This document shows positions 33,848 through 41,284 of a stretch of 64,000 nt of DNA, piece by piece. Every line of letters begins with the position of its first letter. The first letter of the stretch is position 1. The notes beneath the pieces were generated by a model. That model saw nothing but the letters and a program-made list of their open reading frames with translations, did not search any database and was not told the origin of the DNA. The stretch covers positions 1,612,001 through 1,676,000 of the forward strand of contig NC_089441.1 of assembly GCF_026210795.1 (NCBI RefSeq), written 5' to 3'. This DNA is from Rhizophagus irregularis (taxonomy: Eukaryota > Glomeromycota > Glomeromycetes > Glomerales > Glomeraceae). Made by a program: the position numbers and the translations under genes.

Positions 33848-34429
33848 ATGTCTTACCCTTATATAGCTAACCCTATAACTGGACGTCCAATTATTATCGG
33901 TGGAGATACCTTTAATCGAATAGTTATGGAATCCCATGATTATATTGATGGAAGGCTTGTCCGTAGACAAACTGCACCTCCACCTGAAGAGCAACCTGTA
34001 TATTTAAATACAGATACAGGACGTTATGTTCGACGTGGTACTAGAACATATCATAGACTGATTGAGAGTGACTATGAGGTAGTTGAGGATTACTACCTTG
34101 TCCATTATGAAGAAGAGGCGCTTATAGAGGAAATCATCAATGAAACACGCTATAATGAGGAAAATCTTGATGGGCAGCGGTTAACTTTCAATGATATACA
34201 ACAAATCAGGGCCGCTATTCAGGCTGACCAAGATGAATATGATGATTTTATCTTACAGCAAGATACGACTAACGGGACACCTTCCTCCAGTCCTTCCGGT
34301 CGTCCACGAACTTTGGAGGACCATACCCCGAGACTTGCAGAGCTTAATATTGAGTTGTGTAGGGAATGTCTCATGCCTGTAAGCCCAAGTGACTTAACGG
34401 ACAAGTTGTGCAAGGACTGCTCCGAATAG
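33848..34429 (+). CDS. giant-virus-type NPxTGR adaptor protein, copy B
   Basis: 193 residues. The N-terminus has NPITGRPIIIGGDTFNRIVM, then a second related unit LNTDTGRYVRRGTRTYHRLI. This is the NPxTGRxIxxGGxxY pattern typical of small adaptor domains (the 2-cysteine adaptor type) scattered through giant-virus proteins. A serine-rich linker and a CRECLMPV..CKDC zinc ribbon end the protein. The cysteines of the adaptor units themselves are missing. The virus-type signature supports a viral ancestry for the element. Its copy C homologue is 194 residues. Confidence 0.75.
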   Translation: MSYPYIANPITGRPIIIGGDTFNRIVMESHDYIDGRLVRRQTAPPPEEQPVYLNTDTGRYVRRGTRTYHRLIESDYEVVEDYYLVHYEEEALIEEIINETRYNEENLDGQRLTFNDIQQIRAAIQADQDEYDDFILQQDTTNGTPSSSPSGRPRTLEDHTPRLAELNIELCRECLMPVSPSDLTDKLCKDCSE

Positions 34430-34474
34430 TTACTTAATTTTGAATAATTCTTTTTTACATAAAGAAAGATAGCC

Positions 34475-35035
34475 ATGTCAACATCAATCGTAATAAACCA
34501 ATGCCAAAACTGTGGAGTAATCACTCCAAAAACAGCATATAGAGGATTATCCAGTGTGTTGTATAGACAGATTATAAAGAAGATTGGCGACGAGAGTGAA
34601 CCTTTACAAGCCTTGGGACTTGCTAGGGATAAGTTAGTTCAGATCATTCGTCGGGGAAGTAATGTGGACTTTACACAATTGTTTACACAAAAACTGGATA
34701 TGAATATTATGGATGGAGAGCCATATGAAGATATTAGGAAGTGGCTTCTCGAACAGCTTATAGCCATAGGTTATGACAGTGGAGAAATTGCTTTATATCA
34801 ATTTTTAAGGGATACATATCCAGATGGTATTGACGAGCCTTTCACTACATTCTATGAGAACTATGTAAATCATATAAGTAATCCAATGACTAAGAACTTT
34901 GCTTCTCGTGCTTTAGGAGCAATAGGGTTGAAGGCTAAGATGTTAAGGATTGACTTTGAAGGCCGTAAAAAAAGTGCTATGATTCTTAAAGCTTCTGCAG
35001 ACGAATTACTTGATATTCTCACAAGATACTATTAA
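34475..35035 (+). CDS. zinc- and winged-helix-like protein, copy B
   Basis: 186 residues. CQNCG near the N-terminus could be half of a zinc site. The C-terminal half (FTTFYENYVNHISNPMTKNF, ALGAIGLKAKMLRIDFEGR) resembles the winged-helix region that follows the ATPase core of the helicases in copies A and B (FYRVYTSYCE..LGINSRKIRVG). A DNA-binding accessory replication role is plausible. It overlaps the 3' end of the convergent ATPase gene by 17 bp. Confidence 0.65.
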   Translation: MSTSIVINQCQNCGVITPKTAYRGLSSVLYRQIIKKIGDESEPLQALGLARDKLVQIIRRGSNVDFTQLFTQKLDMNIMDGEPYEDIRKWLLEQLIAIGYDSGEIALYQFLRDTYPDGIDEPFTTFYENYVNHISNPMTKNFASRALGAIGLKAKMLRIDFEGRKKSAMILKASADELLDILTRYY

Positions 35036-36242
35036 TCCCTACTTGTAATGCTCGACGGTCCATGTGGCTCTTAGAAAAGATCTGTAGAAGGACTTCAATA
35101 CCTTCTATTATTTGTTTATTATCCAGAGGGCGACTAGACTTCAGGGCTTCATATCGGGAGAATAACTCCTTCACATTCTCAGTTTTCAGAGTTTCAGTCT
35201 TTGCAGTCCTACCCTGTACTTTTGCTAAGAAATCCTGAAAGTCAGCTCCTAGGGTCTTACCAGAGAGTCCATAAGCTTCCCGAAAGACATATTTAATCCA
35301 AGTATCTGCATTCTTGGCTAAGACACCAGGTACAAGTAAATGTTGACGTTCTTTAGGGGATGGAAATACCCGAGCAAATTCAATCAAGTGTCCACCTTTT
35401 TTTGCTTCAAATACAGCTTTCTGACCATAGGGACTAAACTTGGATCGAACTGTGATTGAACTGGGTTCAGACTGAGATCGAACTGGGTTCAAACTTGGAT
35501 CAAACTGAGATTGAACTGAGATCGAACTAGGATTGAACTGAGATTGCTCTGTGATCGAACTGAGACTAGTATCCCATCTTACTCGAATGGACAGTGGATC
35601 ACTTTTGGACCGTCTAAGATCAAACACTACAAATTCACGTTGCAGAGTAAGATCATCAATTACTGGTGCTAATGACTCTGATTCTTCTGTATATAGGCGG
35701 ATGATTCTCTTGGTATCTGTAAGGCTCCCATGACCTCCATGCAGTGAGATGTAGTTAACATTTTCTCGAATAGCCTTAGGAATGGCAAAGAATCTTTGGG
35801 CTACATAAATACATGAAATATTTTTGTGTCGTCCATGTGTAAAGTAACCAGTGATGAGATCCTGGATTTTTTTAGGTGCATCCATCAGATCCTCGAAGAT
35901 TACCACAGTAGCTTGAGTAGGGTCGAAGGAGTCAATCTCTGGAATTTCACTATGGGTTACTGCAGTGAATGGGATCTTCTCCTCTTCGAAAAAATCATGT
36001 ACAACTGCCCACTTCGGCTCGTCAAGATATCTGCCAACTAAAAGTACTGCATCACATAGTACATACCGATTACCATCCTCCTTTGCTTTCTTGTCACCCA
36101 TTAACAAATTAATGATCATAGTTGTCTTACCTGAGTCTGAGCTACCTGCTACGGCTAATCGAAAAAGCCATGATGGAGCAAACTCATTGCCTTGTCTTGA
36201 GTCGGTCGTGTACTCGTCCAAATTGTATACATAAAGATCCAT
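35019..36242 (-). CDS. A32/FtsK-like genome-packaging ATPase, copy B
   Basis: 407 residues. Walker A GSSDSGKT (33-40), Walker B TVVIFEDLMD (E117, D118), then the HGRHKNISCIYVAQRFF segment expected in the A32-like packaging ATPases of NCLDVs, virophages and Polintons. About residues 225-275 are a tandem repeat of 10-11 residues (SQFDPSLNPVR type), whose number differs from copy C. The enzyme would pump element DNA into a particle. Its presence beside a Gag gene is the oddest feature of the element. Confidence 0.88.
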   Translation of the reverse strand: MDLYVYNLDEYTTDSRQGNEFAPSWLFRLAVAGSSDSGKTTMIINLLMGDKKAKEDGNRYVLCDAVLLVGRYLDEPKWAVVHDFFEEEKIPFTAVTHSEIPEIDSFDPTQATVVIFEDLMDAPKKIQDLITGYFTHGRHKNISCIYVAQRFFAIPKAIRENVNYISLHGGHGSLTDTKRIIRLYTEESESLAPVIDDLTLQREFVVFDLRRSKSDPLSIRVRWDTSLSSITEQSQFNPSSISVQSQFDPSLNPVRSQSEPSSITVRSKFSPYGQKAVFEAKKGGHLIEFARVFPSPKERQHLLVPGVLAKNADTWIKYVFREAYGLSGKTLGADFQDFLAKVQGRTAKTETLKTENVKELFSRYEALKSSRPLDNKQIIEGIEVLLQIFSKSHMDRRALQVGINSIL

Positions 36243-36273
36243 TTGAATTTTATTCTAACTTAGTTTAAATACT
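36243..36273. promoter_or_regulatory. 31-bp divergent promoter, copy B
   Basis: Only 31 bp separate the start codons of the minus-strand ATPase and the plus-strand coiled-coil gene. The core TTCTAACTTAGTTTAAATA is conserved at 50761-50791 in copy C, with one clear substitution. Confidence 0.6.
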
Positions 36274-37071
36274 ATGTCGACATCAACACCAATTCCAGTT
36301 TATACTCCTTCAGAACCTACTGGACCGCCTCCTGCACACTTGGTCAATGAAAAAGACGATGATGAATTAGTTAGAATACTTAAGGCTCATGCAAATTTAT
36401 TGACTACCAGGGGTCGTTTAACTGTTGATTCAGAGATACAGGAGGCAAATAATCAAATCAAACATATTATTAATATATTAATGTATCGCTGTAAAGCAAA
36501 ACATGAAGAACTTGGTATTACAAAAGATTTGTTAGTTTTTGCACAAGGTAAGATAAATGCATTTGATGAAACGTTTACTAATTTAGAACGTCAATTAGTT
36601 ATTATACGTGCTGCCAATGATAATTTCATAGAAGAAAACCATAACCTGCAAAGAGATTATGATACTATGGTAGAGCTTCGTCGATGGGCTATAGGTGAAC
36701 GTAATCAGGCACGACATGAACGTAATGTATTACAAGCAGATTATACTCAAGCAGTAAGGGATCGTAATGAGGCTCAAAATGCTGTGAATCGTGGTAATAT
36801 CCTTTTAAATCATTGGCGGCTGAGGGCTACTCGGACTGGAGGACAACTTGTATTGGTTAATGCGCAACTTGGACAGGTTAATGCACAGCTAGCACATGCT
36901 AATAATAGAATGCGTTTTGGGATTCAGACATTAGGGAGACTTAGGAATAGACTTTTTCAACAGATAGCTGCTCTTAGAATTCAGGTACAATGGTTTCGAA
37001 TTAGACAATTGAACCCTCCTCCACCTCTTTTAAACAATCCACTAGAGACGATATGGCTACCACTGCGATAG
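36274..37071 (+). CDS. coiled-coil protein upstream of Gag, copy B
   Basis: 265 residues. A proline-rich N-terminus (IPVYTPSEPTGPPPAHL) is followed by a long heptad-rich region from about residue 70 to 220 (LERQLVIIRAANDNF, VLQADYTQAVRDRNEAQ). The strictly conserved C-terminus is RNRLFQQIAALRIQVQWFRI. Its end overlaps the Gag start codon by 19 bp, so the two are probably co-expressed. A scaffold or capsid-associated role is inferred from position and coiled coil only. The copy C homologue is 31 residues shorter in the coil. Confidence 0.75.
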   Translation: MSTSTPIPVYTPSEPTGPPPAHLVNEKDDDELVRILKAHANLLTTRGRLTVDSEIQEANNQIKHIINILMYRCKAKHEELGITKDLLVFAQGKINAFDETFTNLERQLVIIRAANDNFIEENHNLQRDYDTMVELRRWAIGERNQARHERNVLQADYTQAVRDRNEAQNAVNRGNILLNHWRLRATRTGGQLVLVNAQLGQVNAQLAHANNRMRFGIQTLGRLRNRLFQQIAALRIQVQWFRIRQLNPPPPLLNNPLETIWLPLR

Positions 37072-38483
37072 GATTGCCGATTTTTGAGGGTAAAGCTACT
37101 GATGATATTGATACATTTGTTAGGCTTTACATGGGTTATCTTGATACTATTAATCTTAACCCATACGCTGCTGGAGGGCCACCAGAGTCTTGGAAAAGAG
37201 CTATGGGTATACTTAGAAGCTGCATGGCCGGTGAAGCGGCTGAATGGTTTGATCGAGAAATTACAGGAAAAAATTGGGAACTTTCTAGTATCAATTCAGC
37301 TGGTGGAGCTAATTTAGCTGCTTTTGTAGCATTAGTAATACCAGAAGGTGCAGGAGGACCAAATGCAGGTACCTATGTAAATGGGTCTGAAGCACAAATC
37401 TATTCAAGAGATATAAATAATGCATTAGCAACTATTAGAGCAACATTTATTCCTACTCATGATTTAATAGGTGGAGATAAAGCTTGGGGAAGAGCTGGTG
37501 CTCGTCCGACAGATAGAGCTGCTCCAGCTACTGCAGATGCTGGTGTTGCTGCTGCTAATAATCATCCTATAGTTTTTCCAGGTATTAAACCTAACCAGGC
37601 ACTTTATTGGCTTAGAACACAATTCCCAACTATTTTAGATGAAAAGAAACGTATCCGTTTTAACAGTCTTTATCAGGAAAATGAGCCAGTCGATGCATTT
37701 TATAGAACTGTAAAGAGAGCTGGAAAATTACTAAAACTAACTGATGATCTTATTATTGACCAGTTCTTTAGAGGTCTTTCGGCTGATAATATTTTTGAAG
37801 CAGAAAGGTTTAGTAATCTTAATCCTGATGACTTGGTTAAACATCTGAGAAATTTAGAACGGAGAAGGGCTGAAATGCGCTTGGGGTTACAAGATAGAAA
37901 TCGACGACTTCAAGCAGATTACAGTGATGTAACTCAACCTCCGTTAGGAAAACAGGAACCTGTCGTACTGACATCAAAGTCATCTGGGGTTACTCAAGAA
38001 CAATTACAAGAGTTACTTAAGGCTCAAGCTGAGGAACTTACCAAGAATTTTCAGGTGCAATTTAAACAATTACAGGCTCGGCCAGTTCGTAATCCACCAG
38101 TCTATAGACAGCAGATTAAACCTGTTCGACCAAAACCACAGAGACGTGTTGTTCAGGATCCTCAGGATCCTGATTGGGATGATGGTTATGTAGATCATGA
38201 TGTTGGTGATGACCCTGATGCTCCTGAGTGGACTTTGGATGATCATCAAAATGCTATTGATCTTATTATGGAATATAAACGTGGGACGTCTAAAATACTT
38301 ACAAAACAACTTCAGAAGGCTAAAGATAGACATGATGATCTGGATTTGGCCCGAGCAATGAGAAACCTCGATCTTAATGATGATGCTATGGACATTGATA
38401 CTGCGAGTTTTGGTGAAAAGGTAGAATTGAGAGAAAAAGATGGTGATGTCTATATGGTTCGTGTTGGGTCAAAAAAAAAGTAG
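37053..38483 (+). CDS. gag: Ty3-like Gag protein, copy B
   Basis: 476 residues. Gag/capsid-type features: MGILRSCMAGEAAEWFD with a downstream NWELSS (about 49-80), and a C-terminal-domain-like LYQENEPVDAFYRTVKRAGK with FFRGLS (about 205-245). A Q/P/R-rich linker and acidic tail (DPDWDDGYVDHDVGDDPDAP) follow. No CCHC zinc knuckle is present. Retroelement Gag proteins self-assemble into capsid shells. It ends at TAG 38481-38483 directly after an A9G run, with the protease frame continuing at -1. No reverse transcriptase follows. Confidence 0.85.
   Translation: MATTAIGLPIFEGKATDDIDTFVRLYMGYLDTINLNPYAAGGPPESWKRAMGILRSCMAGEAAEWFDREITGKNWELSSINSAGGANLAAFVALVIPEGAGGPNAGTYVNGSEAQIYSRDINNALATIRATFIPTHDLIGGDKAWGRAGARPTDRAAPATADAGVAAANNHPIVFPGIKPNQALYWLRTQFPTILDEKKRIRFNSLYQENEPVDAFYRTVKRAGKLLKLTDDLIIDQFFRGLSADNIFEAERFSNLNPDDLVKHLRNLERRRAEMRLGLQDRNRRLQADYSDVTQPPLGKQEPVVLTSKSSGVTQEQLQELLKAQAEELTKNFQVQFKQLQARPVRNPPVYRQQIKPVRPKPQRRVVQDPQDPDWDDGYVDHDVGDDPDAPEWTLDDHQNAIDLIMEYKRGTSKILTKQLQKAKDRHDDLDLARAMRNLDLNDDAMDIDTASFGEKVELREKDGDVYMVRVGSKKK
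38471..38480 (+). promoter_or_regulatory. Gag-protease -1 frameshift slippery site, copy B
   Basis: Nine A then G, read in the Gag frame as TCA AAA AAA AAG TAG. It contains A AAA AAA and A AAA AAG heptamers in the right phase, followed at once by the Gag stop. The protease frame is -1 and open through the site. The same A9G and phase are conserved in copy C (48591-48600). Confidence 0.75.
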
Positions 38484-39220
38484 GTTCGAGTATCTCAAAA
38501 CTTCTTAAGTCGTCCCCAAATAAGACAGCAGTTAGCTCTTCTAGTGTGCCATTGAAAGGCAAAGCAACCCCTGTTAAGATTCCTGTGAAAGTTACTGGTA
38601 GTAAGTCTACACCTGCAAAAGCTGTTACTAAGAATGACTTATTAAGCCTGTTAAGGTCTGCAGACTTTAGGAAATTACTCCGTGAGATTCTTCAGGAGGA
38701 GTTATTGTCTGCTAGAAAAGTCACAGAGATTCCGGAGGACCTAGTTGAGGAGGAACAAGAAGAGGATATCAGGGTAGATGATCCTATGGATATTGACATA
38801 GCTCGTTTAGAGAATACTAAAGATCTTTTAGCACTGGATGGGGAGGTTAATGGGATAGCAATTCAGTGTTTAGCAGACACTTGTGCTAATGCGTCATTTA
38901 TTCAGAGAGAAGCTGCTGAGGAATTAGGGTTGGATATCGACAAGAGTATTACATACAACATATCTGGTGCTTCAGGAACAGGTAGGACATTCGGCATGGT
39001 AAAGGGAGTGACAATCAAACTTACCCCTGATTATGCTATTACTGAGGACCTTGCAGTCTTAAGTGGTTACAAGCATAGGGAAATTGGGTTAAGCCGAACG
39101 TGTCTGAAATGTTACAATTATGATGTCCATGAATCACGTGAACATATAGCCTTTACCTGTGATGGGAAGAATGTTTTTATCCCGATAGTTCCTGATGCTA
39201 ATCGAGGGGATAAAAAATAA
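38480..39220 (+). CDS. pro: retropepsin-like aspartic protease (Gag-Pro -1 frame), copy B
   Basis: The frame has no ATG before the protease domain and opens upstream through the Gag slippery run, so it is expected as a Gag-Pro fusion. After a basic linker (KGKATPVKIPVKVTGSK) comes an acidic segment. The protease core follows, with CLADTCANASFIQ (catalytic Asp codon at 38876-38878) and flap-like GASGTGRTFG. A REIGLSRTCLKCYNYDV segment sits where ILG-type motifs occur. DTCA replaces the usual DTGA/DSGA in both copies. Its role would be to mature the Gag shell. Confidence 0.8.
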   Translation, partial: VGSSISKLLKSSPNKTAVSSSSVPLKGKATPVKIPVKVTGSKSTPAKAVTKNDLLSLLRSADFRKLLREILQEELLSARKVTEIPEDLVEEEQEEDIRVDDPMDIDIARLENTKDLLALDGEVNGIAIQCLADTCANASFIQREAAEELGLDIDKSITYNISGASGTGRTFGMVKGVTIKLTPDYAITEDLAVLSGYKHREIGLSRTCLKCYNYDVHESREHIAFTCDGKNVFIPIVPDANRGDKK

Positions 39221-39245
39221 GACCCTTTAATTCTTCTATTTTTTT

Positions 39246-40337
39246 TTATTCCCAAAATTTGCGAATTAAGTCAGGAACATCCTCCTTCAACTGGTCAGCA
39301 GGTTCCCAAGTAGCCTCAGTGTCTGGATAGCGCTCCCACTTAACCAAATACTGGTCTTGACCTTTTCTAATGCGATGCCGAAGTATCTGCTCAGGAACAA
39401 ATCTTTCAGGTTGTCCTCTTATCACAGAGTCAGGTGGAGGCTTTTCATTAATAGGAACTACTTGCAATTCCTTTCGGGTATATGCACATCTGGATACACC
39501 TAATCGACCATGTGGTCCGTTAAGAAGATATGTAGGAGGCTGTTTAGGTGAGAGTATCATTTTTTTGATTACACGAATGTTTGGGTTCCATCTTATGTCT
39601 CCTATACGGAATTTTCCGTGAAGTTTGTTACCAAGTACAGAAATAGGTTCATCTAACTTGACTCTGACACGTGCTCCTTCAGAGAGGAGATCCGTCTTTT
39701 TTGACACTTTGGGTGACCCTGTCGGAATGTCTGGGGGATTTCTCTGCCAGAGTTCATTTACTTTATTCACTATATTATGGAAATCTTCTGACCATTCCAC
39801 GGATGTCACCCCAGTTTTCAACTCCTGTGCTACCATTCGTTTAAGAAGGGGTTCTTGGATGGCTTGGATAGCTCTTTCAGCATAAGATTGCTGTTTATGC
39901 CTTCCTGGCTCTCCGAACCTCATCATTACCCCTAGGCTGTTCAGGAAAAAATCACGTACCTGGTCGTTAGTGAATTCTGATCCGGAGTCTGTCTCCAGTC
40001 GGTGTGTTGGAGGCTTGATACGATTTCTTCTGTAGATTTTGACAAACCCGTTTAGAACTCTATTTGCAGTCTTATCCTTTAGGGGTTCTGCATCAACTCT
40101 CTTTCCTGCAATTTCCACCACTACGAGAAAATAGTGGAATCCTTTGGGGTCAACTGGCATCTCTGCAAGATCTGCCTGATGTGTTGCATTTGGTTTCCAT
40201 ACAATTACCTTTGGGCGTTCTGTTGACTTTTCCTTTAGGGGCTTTTTGTATAGGTTGTAGTGCTCTTCACCTTTTAGAATTCGTGCTGGTACTCCGGAGA
40301 GATTGTAGTACTTATAGTAATTCTCTAAGTGTGACAT
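39246..40337 (-). CDS. int: rve-type DDE integrase with chromodomain, copy B
   Basis: 363 residues from the ATG at 40337. Catalytic triad candidates are D56 (HQADLAEM), D117 (ETDSGSEF) and E154 (SYAERAIQ). The C-terminus (about 313-363) is a chromodomain: ILRHRIRKGQDQYLVKWERY, TEATWEPADQL. There is no clear HHCC zinc domain at the N-terminus. Chromodomain integrases occur in Ty3 chromoviruses, Polintons and Ginger-type elements, where the chromodomain guides insertion to marked chromatin. The 5-bp target duplication of copy B fits an rve integrase. An AGATTTGAAGT motif lies 30 bp upstream (40368-40378, minus). Confidence 0.9.
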   Translation of the reverse strand: MSHLENYYKYYNLSGVPARILKGEEHYNLYKKPLKEKSTERPKVIVWKPNATHQADLAEMPVDPKGFHYFLVVVEIAGKRVDAEPLKDKTANRVLNGFVKIYRRNRIKPPTHRLETDSGSEFTNDQVRDFFLNSLGVMMRFGEPGRHKQQSYAERAIQAIQEPLLKRMVAQELKTGVTSVEWSEDFHNIVNKVNELWQRNPPDIPTGSPKVSKKTDLLSEGARVRVKLDEPISVLGNKLHGKFRIGDIRWNPNIRVIKKMILSPKQPPTYLLNGPHGRLGVSRCAYTRKELQVVPINEKPPPDSVIRGQPERFVPEQILRHRIRKGQDQYLVKWERYPDTEATWEPADQLKEDVPDLIRKFWE

Positions 40338-40381
40338 ATTACAACAAATTAAAGGAATGGTTTTAAACTTCAAATCTTAAA

Positions 40382-40702
40382 ATGACACGTTTTTACTGCC
40401 TAAAGTGCAAGAAGGAAACTGAGACGGCTAGTAAAATACAAGATATGACTACAAATGGGCGTTACCGGCTGCATGGTGACTGCACAATTTGTGGTATGCA
40501 TAAGAATACTTTTACTGGAATAGACTGGGTGATCAAGAAGAAGACTAAGGAGAAAAAGAAAGAAACCGCTGCTAAGAGACAGCAGACGGCTTACAATCGG
40601 CAATGCAAAAAACTTGGACAGAAAATCTTAGATTCTGATGACGCGTGTAAACAGTGTATTGATAAATGCCTTAAGGAGGCAAAAAAGAGGAAGACGGATT
40701 AG
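40382..40702 (+). CDS. zinc-ribbon basic protein, copy B
   Basis: 106 residues. YCLKCKKETE and CTICGMHKNTF form a four-cysteine zinc ribbon (with NGRYRLHGDC between), like the DUF5679-type small proteins common in giant viruses. The lysine-rich remainder (KKKTKEKKKETAAKR) suggests nucleic acid binding, with a second cysteine set CKQCIDKCLKEAKK. It diverges from the integrase gene, and the two start codons are 44 bp apart. Possible roles are a DNA-condensing or transcription factor-like protein; this is inference. Confidence 0.75.
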   Translation: MTRFYCLKCKKETETASKIQDMTTNGRYRLHGDCTICGMHKNTFTGIDWVIKKKTKEKKKETAAKRQQTAYNRQCKKLGQKILDSDDACKQCIDKCLKEAKKRKTD

Positions 40703-40741
40703 TACTGTCTTCTAAACTTATCTGGATATGCTCTATTCTCA

Positions 40742-41284
40742 ATACCCATTGTTCAATTACTTATTTTTTCTGACGGGGAAAGTGGCCATAGTTCGGTGGT
40801 CATAGTTCGGCGGTCATAGTTCGGTGTCCCAGGTATGTAGATAAAGGGTGGTCATAGTTCGGCGGTCATAGTTCGGTGGCATAGTTCGGTGTCTCAGGTA
40901 AGTAGATAAAGGGTGGTCATAGCTTAAATCGGGTTTTGGAGCCTGAGGGGCTAACTAAGGTGGCCATAGTATTATCATAAGTTTTTTGAACTGTGGCCAG
41001 TACTATGACCGGATATTCTGTCTGATTTTGGCTTTATTCGCGTTTTTATCCACTTTTTAGTAGTCTGGTCATAGTGGTCATAGTGGTCATAGTAGTTTTA
41101 TATATAAGAAAAAATGGATAAAAAAAAGGAGTTGGAAAGTAGTATGACCAGCCATGGCCACTGTGGCCATGGTAGTAGTATATATGGGGGATTCCTGATC
41201 CCCCGTAGGGGGGATATAGGTACTGCGAGGCCGTGAGGCCGAGGTGGGTGGAGCGGTAGCGAGACACACATCCAGCCCGACGAC
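40742..41284. repeat. right terminal inverted repeat of copy B
   Basis: Reverse complement of 26895-27463, except that a CCGAACTATGACC block is shorter by about two units. It starts 40 bp after the zinc-ribbon stop codon. Open frames seen inside it are mirrored in the left repeat and are not genes. Confidence 0.85.

Larger units (their letters stand above)
26895..41284 (+). mobile_element. virus-like transposon copy B, both ends present, 14.39 kb
   Basis: Starts GTCGTCGGGCTGG and ends CCAGCCCGACGAC, flanked by a 5-bp duplication ACAGG (26890-26894, 41285-41289). The uninterrupted target (CAATACAGGTAAGG) is visible in B's own helicase gene near 30161-30174. Gene order: F-box, helicase, polymerase (N-terminal part in another frame), helical protein, F-box, NPxTGR protein, winged-helix protein, packaging ATPase (minus), coiled-coil, Gag, protease, integrase (minus), zinc-ribbon protein. 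It combines Polinton-like replication, packaging and integration genes with a retroelement Gag-protease pair; no reverse transcriptase was found. Confidence 0.9.

Noticed and set aside
36274-39220. A simple Ty3 LTR retrotransposon
   Set aside because: There is Gag and protease but no reverse transcriptase or RNase H anywhere in copies B or C. The integrase is on the other strand, and no LTRs flank the block.
26895-41284. A standard Polinton
   Set aside because: The integrase, ATPase and polymerase fit, but no double-jelly-roll major capsid, minor capsid or Ulp1-like protease was recognised. The target duplication is 5 bp and the polymerase is short.
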